Assembly (NCBI GenBank): GCA_041675865.1
Contig: JBAYTA010000050.1
Location: 1 to 13,178 of the forward strand
DNA: 13,178 bases
Reading direction: 5' to 3'
Source: DUVT01 sp041675865
GTDB lineage: Bacteria > Bacillota_I > Bacilli_A > ML615J-28 > CAG-698
Shown here: positions 1-6,204 of the stretch, piece by piece
Layout: each line of letters starts with the position of its first letter
Position numbering within the stretch: position 1 is the stretch's first letter
The notes under the pieces: model-generated
The model's input: the letters and a program-made list of their open reading frames with translations, nothing else
Databases searched by the model: none
Told to the model about the DNA's origin: nothing
Program-made: the position numbers and the translations under genes

Positions 1-1
1 A

Positions 2-526
2 CTTCCTGTAAAGGATATTCTAAAAAAAATAAAAACAAAAAATATTATTTTTATTGCAACATACGGAAGAATGGCTACAGGAAATGTATTATATGAAGCA
101 ACTAAATATACAAATGCAAAAATCATTGGTGCTGCATATGTACCAACAAAGCATACATATAAAGATAATGAGAGATTTAGTGATTTTTATAAATTAGATA
201 ATCTTCTCTTTAAACTTAAGATTAATGACTATAGAGAAGCAAATATTCCAAAAAGAAAGAAGAATATATTTGCTTGTTTCTTACCAAATATGAGGAGTAG
301 AATTGGTGTGAAGCTAAAAAAGACAAATAACTGTACAAATTGTAATATTTGTAATCAGGTCTGTCCTACAAATTCTATTTTGAATGGTGAGATTAAAAAG
401 ACATGTATTAGATGCCTTAGTTGTTTAATTAATTGTCCAAATGAAGGACTTGATGTAAGTTATCTAAAGCCACTAAGAATGTATTTAGAAAAAGATAAAT
501 TAACACAAACAATTATATATTTATAA
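2..526 (+). CDS. EFR1-type flavodoxin/ferredoxin protein, 3' part only
   Basis: The reading frame is already open at the left edge (from base 2, starting Leu-Pro-Val-Lys), so the gene begins outside the window; the ATG at 71 is internal. The visible N-terminal part (IIFIATYGRMATGN) looks like a flavodoxin-fold strand and loop. The C-terminal half carries two consecutive 4Fe-4S motifs, CTNCNICNQVCP and CIRCLSCLINCP, each of the CxxCxxCxxxCP type. This order (flavodoxin-like domain, then 2[4Fe-4S] ferredoxin) is that of the EFR1 family of cytoplasmic electron-transfer proteins in low-GC bacteria. The partners are unknown; it probably moves electrons between an iron-sulfur and a flavin enzyme. 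A terminator follows directly, so it is the last gene of its transcript. The family call is good, the specific role unknown. Confidence 0.85.
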   Translation, partial: LPVKDILKKIKTKNIIFIATYGRMATGNVLYEATKYTNAKIIGAAYVPTKHTYKDNERFSDFYKLDNLLFKLKINDYREANIPKRKKNIFACFLPNMRSRIGVKLKKTNNCTNCNICNQVCPTNSILNGEIKKTCIRCLSCLINCPNEGLDVSYLKPLRMYLEKDKLTQTIIYL

Positions 527-531
527 TTAAC

Positions 532-575
532 AGCTTATTAGACTAATATTTATTAGTTTAATAAGCTTATTTTTA
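532..575 (+). terminator. Intrinsic terminator after the flavodoxin/ferredoxin gene
   Basis: A 16-bp stem (AGCTTATTAGACTAAT against ATTAGTTTAATAAGCT, with one G-U wobble) encloses a 4-base loop at 548-551 and is followed by a T-rich run. It starts 5 bases after the TAA stop. The stem is AT-rich but long, so termination is plausible. Confidence 0.75.
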
Positions 576-603
576 TAAAAACAAGAAATAAATTTGTAGT
601 AAG

Positions 604-632
604 TTGATTAATGTAGACAATAATGATAAAAT
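604..632 (+). promoter_or_regulatory. Probable SigA promoter of the helicase-nuclease gene
   Basis: TTGATT at 604-609 and TAAAAT at 627-632 are separated by 17 bases. This would start transcription near 639, about 27 bases before the ATG at 666. The -10 differs from consensus at one position. It suggests independent transcription of the helicase gene. Confidence 0.5.
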
Positions 633-665
633 ATTATAAGAGTATATGGGTAGTGGTTGTAAGTA

Positions 666-3380
666 ATGAGTGAAAAAATAGAATTTGAAAAAGAAAAAAT
701 TATAATTCTTCTTTATAATGGTAGTCAGTGGGAAGATAAAACATTCTCCATTTACTCTATTTATAAGGCTTTTTATTTTAATAGATTTAATGGATATAAT
801 GTATATTTCAATAACAATTCTAATAAATATTTCTATCACAGAATTAATACAAAGTTTTTAAATTTTGAAGAAAATATTGATATTAGAAAAATGGATGTTT
901 ATATTGATGGTAGAATAATAAATGCTATAAAAGTGGATAAATTTAGTGAGGGGCATTATAGGGTGTATACTAATAACAATACTTTTACTACAAAAAATTT
1001 GAAACTAAAACCTGCTAAATATAATGATTTATATGAGTATTATATTAGACTTGCTAGTTATGCTGGAACTATTGCTGAAGAAGGACAACCATTATATTAT
1101 TTATCAAGAAGTTACAATAAATTGAATAAGACAAGAGATACTGCTCTATATGATTTTTTTAATAGAGAGTTTAAAAAAATAGAAGATAGTGATATTACAA
1201 TTCTTCCATTTGCTTTTAATCAAAGTCAGTATTTTGCTATTGATAAAGCTCTAAGAAATAGTATCTCAGTAATTGAAGGACCTCCGGGCACAGGAAAAAC
1301 TCAAACAATCTTAAACTTAATAATGAATTTTATTTTAAGAGGAAAAAGTGTAGCTGTTATATCAAATAACAATACTGCAATAGAAAATGTTGGTGAGAAA
1401 TTAGATGAAGAAGGATTTAATTTCATCTATGCTCGTTTAGGTAGTCGCACCAATACCAATAAATTTTTTGAGGCTTCAGATAATAAAGATTTAGAAGACT
1501 TTCTTTTAAAATATGAGGAGAAATTACCATCATATTATAAGTCGGATATTAAAGATTTGACTAAACGAATCCAAAGAATCTTACAAATAGAATTAGATGT
1601 AGCAAAGTTAAAAGAAGAACTAAGAGAAGTAAAAATTGAAAAGAAGAATCATGATTTACTTGAGAATCTAAATATTCCCTTTAAGAAAAATTTAGATTCT
1701 AAAGATTTTTTAGAATTATATAAATATTTAACTTTAAAAAGAAAACTAGGTTTTTTTAGTAAATTATACATTAAGTTAAAATATAAAATTAGAATTAAAG
1801 ATTATAAATTAAGTGCAATTATAGATTATATTGAGAATATATTTTTGTCTAAAAGGATTGAAGAAATTAGTAACAAAATTGATCAATACGAATTAGAAAT
1901 AAAAGAAAAAGATAGTATAAACAAACAAATTATTAGTTTATCAAATAAAGTAATTTCCAATCATTTAAGGAAACATTATTCATTCAATAAGTTTTCTAAC
2001 TTCACAGAAGAAAATTATAAAGCGGATTTTAAGAGTTTTGTGAAAAGATATCCAGTAATTCTAAGTACAACACAGTCATTAATAAATAATGTTCCAGGTG
2101 ATTTTTGTTTTGATTACTTAATTATCGATGAAGCAAGTCAGTGTGATTTATTGAGTAGTGTTCTTCCTTTAAGTATTACAAAAAATCTAGTAGTTGTAGG
2201 AGATTCTAAACAACTAAAGCAAATAGATGAGACAAATTTATATGATCAAGCTAAAAAATTAAAAATTGAACTTGATATTGAAGACTCCTATTGCTATGAG
2301 AATAACTCTCTTCTAAACTCAATCAAGAATTCAATTCCTAAAGTACCTACTACTTTATTAAGAGAACATTATAGATGTAGTCCTGATATTATATCTTTTT
2401 GTAACAAAATGTTTTATGATAATAAGCTTATAATAATGACTGAAAATGAAGGTAATCATATTTCTATAATAAAGACAGTACCAGGTAATCATGCAAGGAA
2501 AAACCCTAAAGGTTCTGGATTTTATAATCAAAGAGAAATAGATGAAATAGTAAAACTAATTAAAAACAGCAAAGATAATGATGTTGGAGTTATTACACCA
2601 TTTAGATATCATGCAAATTTAATAAAAGAAGAAGTTTGCAATGTTGAAGTTGATACAATTCATAAATTTCAAGGTAGACAAAAAGATGAAATTATTCTCT
2701 CTTTTGTAGTAAATGCTTTAGAAAAGAATCCTGAGTATATTGAAAATAGGCTATATGATTTTTTAACAAACGATCAGTTATTAAATGTTGCAATCTCAAG
2801 AGCGAAATCTAAAGTAACTTTGATAATTTCAGACGGAATATATAATTCTAAAAACAACTCAATTAGTGACTTTATAAAACATTCTGAATATATTTATGGA
2901 AGTAAAGTAGTAAGTAAGTCGAAAATCACTTCAGTATTTGATTATTTATATTCAAATATAAACAATGAATTAAGAGAATCGTTTAAAAAGAAGCCAAAAC
3001 TTTATTTGTCTGAATTATTAATGAGCGAAATAATTAATAAAGTATTAAGTGATTACAGTTATATTAATTATTCAATGCATGTAAGATTATCAAAGATTGT
3101 ACAAGCTGGTAGTAATTTTTTAAAAGAAGAGATTGAATATATTAATCATCCTTGGACTCATGTTGACTTCTTGTTTTATAATAATGTATCGAAACAAGTT
3201 TTATTTGTAATAGAGGTTGATGGGATACGCTATCATGAACAAAATCAAAAACAAATTGAAAGGGATTCTATTAAAAATAAAGTACTTATTGAAAACGGAA
3301 TTGATATTTATAGATTTAAAACAAATGAATCAAATGAAGAAGAAAGATTAAGAGAAATCTTAAAAAAATATATATATTAG
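666..3380 (+). CDS. SF1 (UPF1/DNA2-like) helicase fused to a C-terminal PD-(D/E)XK-like nuclease
   Basis: Of the 904 residues, roughly 1-185 form an N-terminal region I do not recognise. SF1B helicase motifs follow: a Q-motif-like FNQSQ (about 186-190), Walker A GPPGTGKT (205-212), motif Ia with SNNNTAIENV (about 230), Walker B DEASQ (488-492), motif III GDSKQL (512-517), LREHYRC (565-571), motif V DTIHKFQGR (663-671) and motif VI NVAISRAK (707-714). Two charged coiled-coil-like stretches (about 295-330 and 395-430) sit between Walker A and B. Near the C-terminus, D834 in HVDFLFY and EVDG (850-853) followed by RYH resemble the DUF559/Vsr/MTES_1575-type nuclease fold. The upstream in-frame TAA at 660-662 makes this the first ATG, although no clear Shine-Dalgarno is visible. 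The gene stands alone between a promoter and a terminator. Helicase activity is confident; the nuclease is probable. The biological role is unknown, with phage defence or DNA repair the leading possibilities. Confidence 0.85.
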   Translation: MSEKIEFEKEKIIILLYNGSQWEDKTFSIYSIYKAFYFNRFNGYNVYFNNNSNKYFYHRINTKFLNFEENIDIRKMDVYIDGRIINAIKVDKFSEGHYRVYTNNNTFTTKNLKLKPAKYNDLYEYYIRLASYAGTIAEEGQPLYYLSRSYNKLNKTRDTALYDFFNREFKKIEDSDITILPFAFNQSQYFAIDKALRNSISVIEGPPGTGKTQTILNLIMNFILRGKSVAVISNNNTAIENVGEKLDEEGFNFIYARLGSRTNTNKFFEASDNKDLEDFLLKYEEKLPSYYKSDIKDLTKRIQRILQIELDVAKLKEELREVKIEKKNHDLLENLNIPFKKNLDSKDFLELYKYLTLKRKLGFFSKLYIKLKYKIRIKDYKLSAIIDYIENIFLSKRIEEISNKIDQYELEIKEKDSINKQIISLSNKVISNHLRKHYSFNKFSNFTEENYKADFKSFVKRYPVILSTTQSLINNVPGDFCFDYLIIDEASQCDLLSSVLPLSITKNLVVVGDSKQLKQIDETNLYDQAKKLKIELDIEDSYCYENNSLLNSIKNSIPKVPTTLLREHYRCSPDIISFCNKMFYDNKLIIMTENEGNHISIIKTVPGNHARKNPKGSGFYNQREIDEIVKLIKNSKDNDVGVITPFRYHANLIKEEVCNVEVDTIHKFQGRQKDEIILSFVVNALEKNPEYIENRLYDFLTNDQLLNVAISRAKSKVTLIISDGIYNSKNNSISDFIKHSEYIYGSKVVSKSKITSVFDYLYSNINNELRESFKKKPKLYLSELLMSEIINKVLSDYSYINYSMHVRLSKIVQAGSNFLKEEIEYINHPWTHVDFLFYNNVSKQVLFVIEVDGIRYHEQNQKQIERDSIKNKVLIENGIDIYRFKTNESNEEERLREILKKYIY

Positions 3381-3381
3381 T

Positions 3382-3415
3382 AAAAAGCACTTATAAATAA
3401 AGTGCTTTTTAAATT
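3382..3415 (+). terminator. Intrinsic terminator after the helicase gene
   Basis: AAAAAGCACTT (3382-3392) pairs perfectly with AAGTGCTTTTT (3400-3410) around a 7-base loop. The T-run forms the end of the right arm. The left arm's A-run would give a T-run on the opposite strand too, so it could act in both directions. It begins 2 bases after the TAG stop. Confidence 0.85.
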
Positions 3416-3428
3416 TATGAATAAAATA

Positions 3429-3442
3429 CTTCGAATTCGAAG
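3429..3442. promoter_or_regulatory. MhqR-type operator palindrome
   Basis: CTTCGAATTCGAAG is a perfect 14-bp palindrome located 75 bases before the dioxygenase start. Its core TCGAATTCGA matches the centre of the MhqR operator described in Bacillus subtilis (recalled as ATCTCGAATTCGAGAT). A MarR gene lies within the operon downstream, so repression by its own product is the obvious reading. The GC-containing palindrome stands out from its very AT-rich surroundings. Confidence 0.75.
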
Positions 3443-3470
3443 CAAATATCAAGCAATATATTTTTGTATA

Positions 3471-3479
3471 TGTTACAAT
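3471..3479 (+). promoter_or_regulatory. Possible extended -10 promoter of the mhq-like operon
   Basis: TG-T-TACAAT forms an extended -10 element with a start site predicted near 3486. No good -35 box is found at 16-18 bases upstream. The palindrome at 3429-3442 would then lie about 45-57 bases before the transcription start. A different promoter overlapping the operator cannot be excluded. Confidence 0.4.
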
Positions 3480-3516
3480 ATAAACATAAATAATAGATTA
3501 TATAAGGAGAAAAATT

Positions 3517-4503
3517 ATGGAAAAATTATTAGGAATACATCATGTAACAGCAATTACAAGTAGTGCTGAAGCTATATATGATTTTTATACAAATATATTA
3601 GGATTAAGATTGGTTAAAAAAACTATTAACCAAGATGATATTAATACATATCATCTATTCTTTGCAGATGATTTAGGAAGTCCTGGAACTGATATAACTT
3701 TCTTTGATTTTCAAGGAATACCAAAGAAAGTAAAAGGTGTAAATGAAATATCAAGAACTGGATTTAGAGTTCCAAGTGATGCTGCATTAGAATATTGGTT
3801 AAAGAGATTTAATAAGTATAATGTGAAAAATGAAGGAATTAGTGAATTGTTCGGGAAGAAAGTAATCTTATTTGAAGATTTCGATGAACAATTATATGCT
3901 CTATTTTCGGATGAAGTAAATAAAGGTGTTGAATCTGGTACACCTTGGCAAAAAGGACCAATTCCAAATGAATTTGGAATTACAGGACTAGGCCCAGTCT
4001 TTTTCACAATCAACGATTTAGATCGTATGGATAATGTATTAGTTAATGGTTTATATATGAGAAAGACAGGCGAGGAAGGAAATCTTCATTTATATGAAAT
4101 GGGTGAAGGTGGTAATGGAGCAAGCGTTGTTTTAGAAGTAATTGATAGTTTTACTCGCTCTATTCAAGGCTATGGAAGTGTTCATCATGTTGCATTTAGA
4201 GTTAAAGATAAAGATGCATTAGAACAATGGATTAAATATGTTGGAAAATTAGGCTTTGCTCATTCTGGTTATGTAGATAGATTTTACTTTAAATCTTTAT
4301 ACACAAGAATGTATCCAGGAATCCTATTTGAATTTGCAACAGATGGTCCAGGATTTATAGATGACGAAGAAGGCTACGAAATCTTAGGAGAAAAATTAGC
4401 TTTACCACCAAGATTTAGAGATAAAAGAGAAGTGATTGAAAAAATAGTTAGACCTATTGATACAGTAAGAAGTACAAAAGTATTTGAAAAAGAATATCTG
4501 TAA
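3517..4503 (+). CDS. mhqO: Ring-cleaving (VOC-fold) dioxygenase, MhqO/MhqE-like
   Basis: The 328-residue protein contains two vicinal-oxygen-chelate modules. The first starts with LGIHHVTAITS (5-15) and the second with SVHHVAFRV (221-229). Candidate metal ligands are His8/9, His223/224 and Glu272 in LFEFAT, consistent with the two-His-one-Glu site of extradiol-type dioxygenases. The length fits the MhqO/MhqE/MhqA group, which is linked to breakdown of hydroquinones and catechol-like compounds in the cytoplasm. The ATG has a strong ribosome binding site (AAGGAGA at 3504-3510, 6 bases upstream). It is the first gene of a four-gene operon, with a MarR regulator starting just after its stop and an MhqR-like operator upstream. 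The exact substrate cannot be read from sequence, and mhqO versus mhqE cannot be separated. Confidence 0.85.
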   Translation: MEKLLGIHHVTAITSSAEAIYDFYTNILGLRLVKKTINQDDINTYHLFFADDLGSPGTDITFFDFQGIPKKVKGVNEISRTGFRVPSDAALEYWLKRFNKYNVKNEGISELFGKKVILFEDFDEQLYALFSDEVNKGVESGTPWQKGPIPNEFGITGLGPVFFTINDLDRMDNVLVNGLYMRKTGEEGNLHLYEMGEGGNGASVVLEVIDSFTRSIQGYGSVHHVAFRVKDKDALEQWIKYVGKLGFAHSGYVDRFYFKSLYTRMYPGILFEFATDGPGFIDDEEGYEILGEKLALPPRFRDKREVIEKIVRPIDTVRSTKVFEKEYL

Positions 4504-4515
4504 AAGGTGATAAAC

Positions 4516-4962
4516 TTGAAAAATAAATTAAAGGCTGTAACTATAATCCTAAGAGCTTCAAAAAGTTTAGAAAAACTGCTTAAAAGCGACATTAGTAGTT
4601 ATGGTTTAAATACTACTGAATTTGGTGTTTTGGAATTTTTATATCATAGAGGACCACAGCCAATGAGTAATTTATGCAAAAAATTATTAATGGCAAATAG
4701 TAGTATGACTTATGTTGTGGATAATCTTGTGAAAAATAACTATGTTGATAAATATAATGACTCAGAAGATAAAAGAAGTAATTTTGTTGCCTTAACAGAA
4801 GAAGGGGAAAAATATATTGAAAGTATATTTCCAACACATGAAAATAGAATTAGTGAAGTGTTTTCTGTACTAAGTGAAGAAGAACAAGAAAGTATGATGG
4901 AATCATTAAAAAAGGTTGGGATACTTGCAGAAACAATAGCTACTAATAAGGAAGGTAAATAA
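4516..4962 (+). CDS. mhqR: MarR-family regulator, MhqR-like
   Basis: I choose the TTG at 4516 because AAAGGTGA (4502-4509) lies 6 bases before it as a proper ribosome binding site. The GTG at 4507 in the same frame falls inside that site and has none of its own. From the TTG the protein is 148 residues, a normal MarR length. It shows a winged helix-turn-helix: a recognition region around NLCKKLLMANSSMTYVVDNL (52-71), then the wing with DKRSNFVALTEEG (85-97), matching the D-x-R-S-x-x-V-x-L-T pattern of MarR proteins. Its position between the dioxygenase and flavin reductase genes, with an MhqR-type palindrome upstream of the operon, supports an autoregulating quinone-responsive repressor. One cysteine (Cys54) lies in the DNA-binding region; whether it senses anything is unknown. 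Confidence 0.8.
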   Translation: MKNKLKAVTIILRASKSLEKLLKSDISSYGLNTTEFGVLEFLYHRGPQPMSNLCKKLLMANSSMTYVVDNLVKNNYVDKYNDSEDKRSNFVALTEEGEKYIESIFPTHENRISEVFSVLSEEEQESMMESLKKVGILAETIATNKEGK

Positions 4963-4963
4963 T

Positions 4964-5575
4964 ATGAAATTTATAGATCCAAAAAATAATACAGATTTAG
5001 AAAATTATAAATTATTGATTGGTAGTGTAATTCCTAGACCGATAGCTTTTATTACAAGTATATCAGGTGAAGGTGTTGTAAATGCAGCCCCATTTAGTTA
5101 TTTTAATATTGTATCATCAGCACCTCCACTTGTTTCAATTGCTATATTAAGAGAAAAAGAAGAACCAAAAGATACACTTAAAAATATTTTAGAGAAGAAG
5201 GAATTTGTTCTTCATTTAGTTAATAGTGAAAATGTAGAAAATATAAATAAAGCATCGATTAATTTTGCTCCAGACAAAAGCGAAGTTGAGTTTGCTAATT
5301 TAACTTTAGTAGAAAGTACAAATGTAAGCGTACCTGGAGTTTTAGAGTCAAGGGTTAGGTTTGAATGTACTTTAGAAAATCATTTTGAAATTAAGGATAA
5401 TGGTAAAACTATAACAGACCTTGTAATTGGAAGAATTGTTGGCTTTCAAATAGACGAAGAAGTTTTATTTGATGGCAAGATAGACCCTCTCAAACTTGAT
5501 CCAATTGCAAGACTAGCAGGAAGAAGCTATAGTAAGTTAGGAGAAATATTTGATTTGAAGAGGCCGAGATTATAA
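4964..5575 (+). CDS. Flavin reductase-like FMN-binding protein
   Basis: The 203-residue protein has the flavin_reduct split-barrel signature: VIPRPIAFITS (22-32) followed by NAAPFSYFN (40-48), the segment that usually contacts the FMN phosphate. A C-terminal region with LDPIARLAGRSYSKLG is typical of this family. Such proteins bind FMN and either reduce flavin with NAD(P)H for a partner oxygenase or act directly on electrophilic substrates. The start ATG lies one base after the MarR stop, with its ribosome binding site (AAGGAAGG) inside the end of the MarR gene, so the two are translationally coupled. In this operon it may reduce quinones or supply reduced flavin. That is inferred from context and the substrate is unknown. 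Confidence 0.85.
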   Translation: MKFIDPKNNTDLENYKLLIGSVIPRPIAFITSISGEGVVNAAPFSYFNIVSSAPPLVSIAILREKEEPKDTLKNILEKKEFVLHLVNSENVENINKASINFAPDKSEVEFANLTLVESTNVSVPGVLESRVRFECTLENHFEIKDNGKTITDLVIGRIVGFQIDEEVLFDGKIDPLKLDPIARLAGRSYSKLGEIFDLKRPRL

Positions 5576-6186
5576 TGATTCATATATACAATAAAGGAAA
5601 TAATGATAATACATTACTGCTACTACATGGTACTGGTGGTAATGAAAATGACCTATTAGATATTGGGAAACTAATTGATAGTAATGCCAATGTTTTAAGT
5701 GTTAGAGGAAATATTTTAGAAAATGGAATGCCTAGATTTTTTAAGAGATTAAAAGAAGGGGTATTTGATTTAGATGATTTAGAGTTCAGAACTAAAGAGT
5801 TAAATGAGTTTGTAGAAAAAATGAGTAAGGAATATGGTTTTAAAAGAGATAAGGTTATTGCAATAGGATACTCAAATGGAGCAAATATTGCAGGTAGTTT
5901 GCTATTCCAAATTGCTAATTCCTTAGCTGGTGCTATTTTACTTAGACCAATGGTGCCAAGACGTGATTTTAAACTACCTAATTTGGATGGTTCAAAAGTA
6001 TTTATTAGTGCAGGATTATATGATAGTATTTGTCCTAAAGATGAATCTATTGAACTTGATAATTTATTAAGGAAAGCAAAAGCAGAAGTCCATTTAAACT
6101 GGGTAGATGCAAACCATAGATTAACTTACAATGAACTTGAAGTTGCCAGAGATTGGTATAATAATAATTTTAAAAAAGAGAGCTAG
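5575..6186 (+). CDS. mhqD: Alpha/beta hydrolase (phospholipase/carboxylesterase family), MhqD-like
   Basis: The 203-residue protein has a complete serine hydrolase triad: Ser100 in GYSNG, Asp150 in GLYDSICP and His181 in DANHRLT. The oxyanion-loop motif LLHGTGGNEND (17-27) is also present. Length and layout match the MhqD/YodD-type carboxylesterases found with ring-cleaving dioxygenases in Bacillus and Staphylococcus. The start ATG overlaps the previous stop as TAATG, so translation is coupled. It is the last gene of the operon; its TAG stop lies inside the left arm of the shared terminator. No signal peptide is seen, so it is cytoplasmic. It probably hydrolyses an ester or a ring-cleavage product, but the substrate is not known. 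Confidence 0.85.
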   Translation: MIHIYNKGNNDNTLLLLHGTGGNENDLLDIGKLIDSNANVLSVRGNILENGMPRFFKRLKEGVFDLDDLEFRTKELNEFVEKMSKEYGFKRDKVIAIGYSNGANIAGSLLFQIANSLAGAILLRPMVPRRDFKLPNLDGSKVFISAGLYDSICPKDESIELDNLLRKAKAEVHLNWVDANHRLTYNELEVARDWYNNNFKKES

Positions 6187-6204
6187 AAAAATTCTAGCTC
6201 TTTT
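6179..6204. terminator. Bidirectional terminator shared by the mhq-like operon and the M6 protease gene
   Basis: AGAGCTAGAA (6179-6188) pairs perfectly with TTCTAGCTCT (6192-6201), with a 3-base loop. T's follow on the plus strand and an A-run lies at 6172-6177, which gives T's on the minus strand. The stop of the upstream hydrolase (6184-6186) lies inside the stem. The stop of the convergent protease gene (6203-6205) overlaps the T-run. Confidence 0.85.

Noticed and set aside
71..526. ATG at 71 as the start of the flavodoxin/ferredoxin gene
   Set aside because: The frame continues open to the left edge with flavodoxin-like sequence (IIFIATYGR) before this ATG, and there is no ribosome binding site in front of it.
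573..839. Open frame on the minus strand, 88 codons
   Set aside because: It overlaps the promoter and start of the helicase gene, has low-complexity Phe/Ile/Tyr-rich content from AT bias, and lacks a ribosome binding site or recognisable domain.
3711..4013. Open frame on the minus strand inside the dioxygenase gene
   Set aside because: The plus-strand frame encodes a clear VOC dioxygenase, and the antisense translation shows no family features.
4374..4837. Two minus-strand open frames (4374-4592 and 4613-4837)
   Set aside because: They lie antisense to the dioxygenase end and the MarR gene and have no supporting signals.
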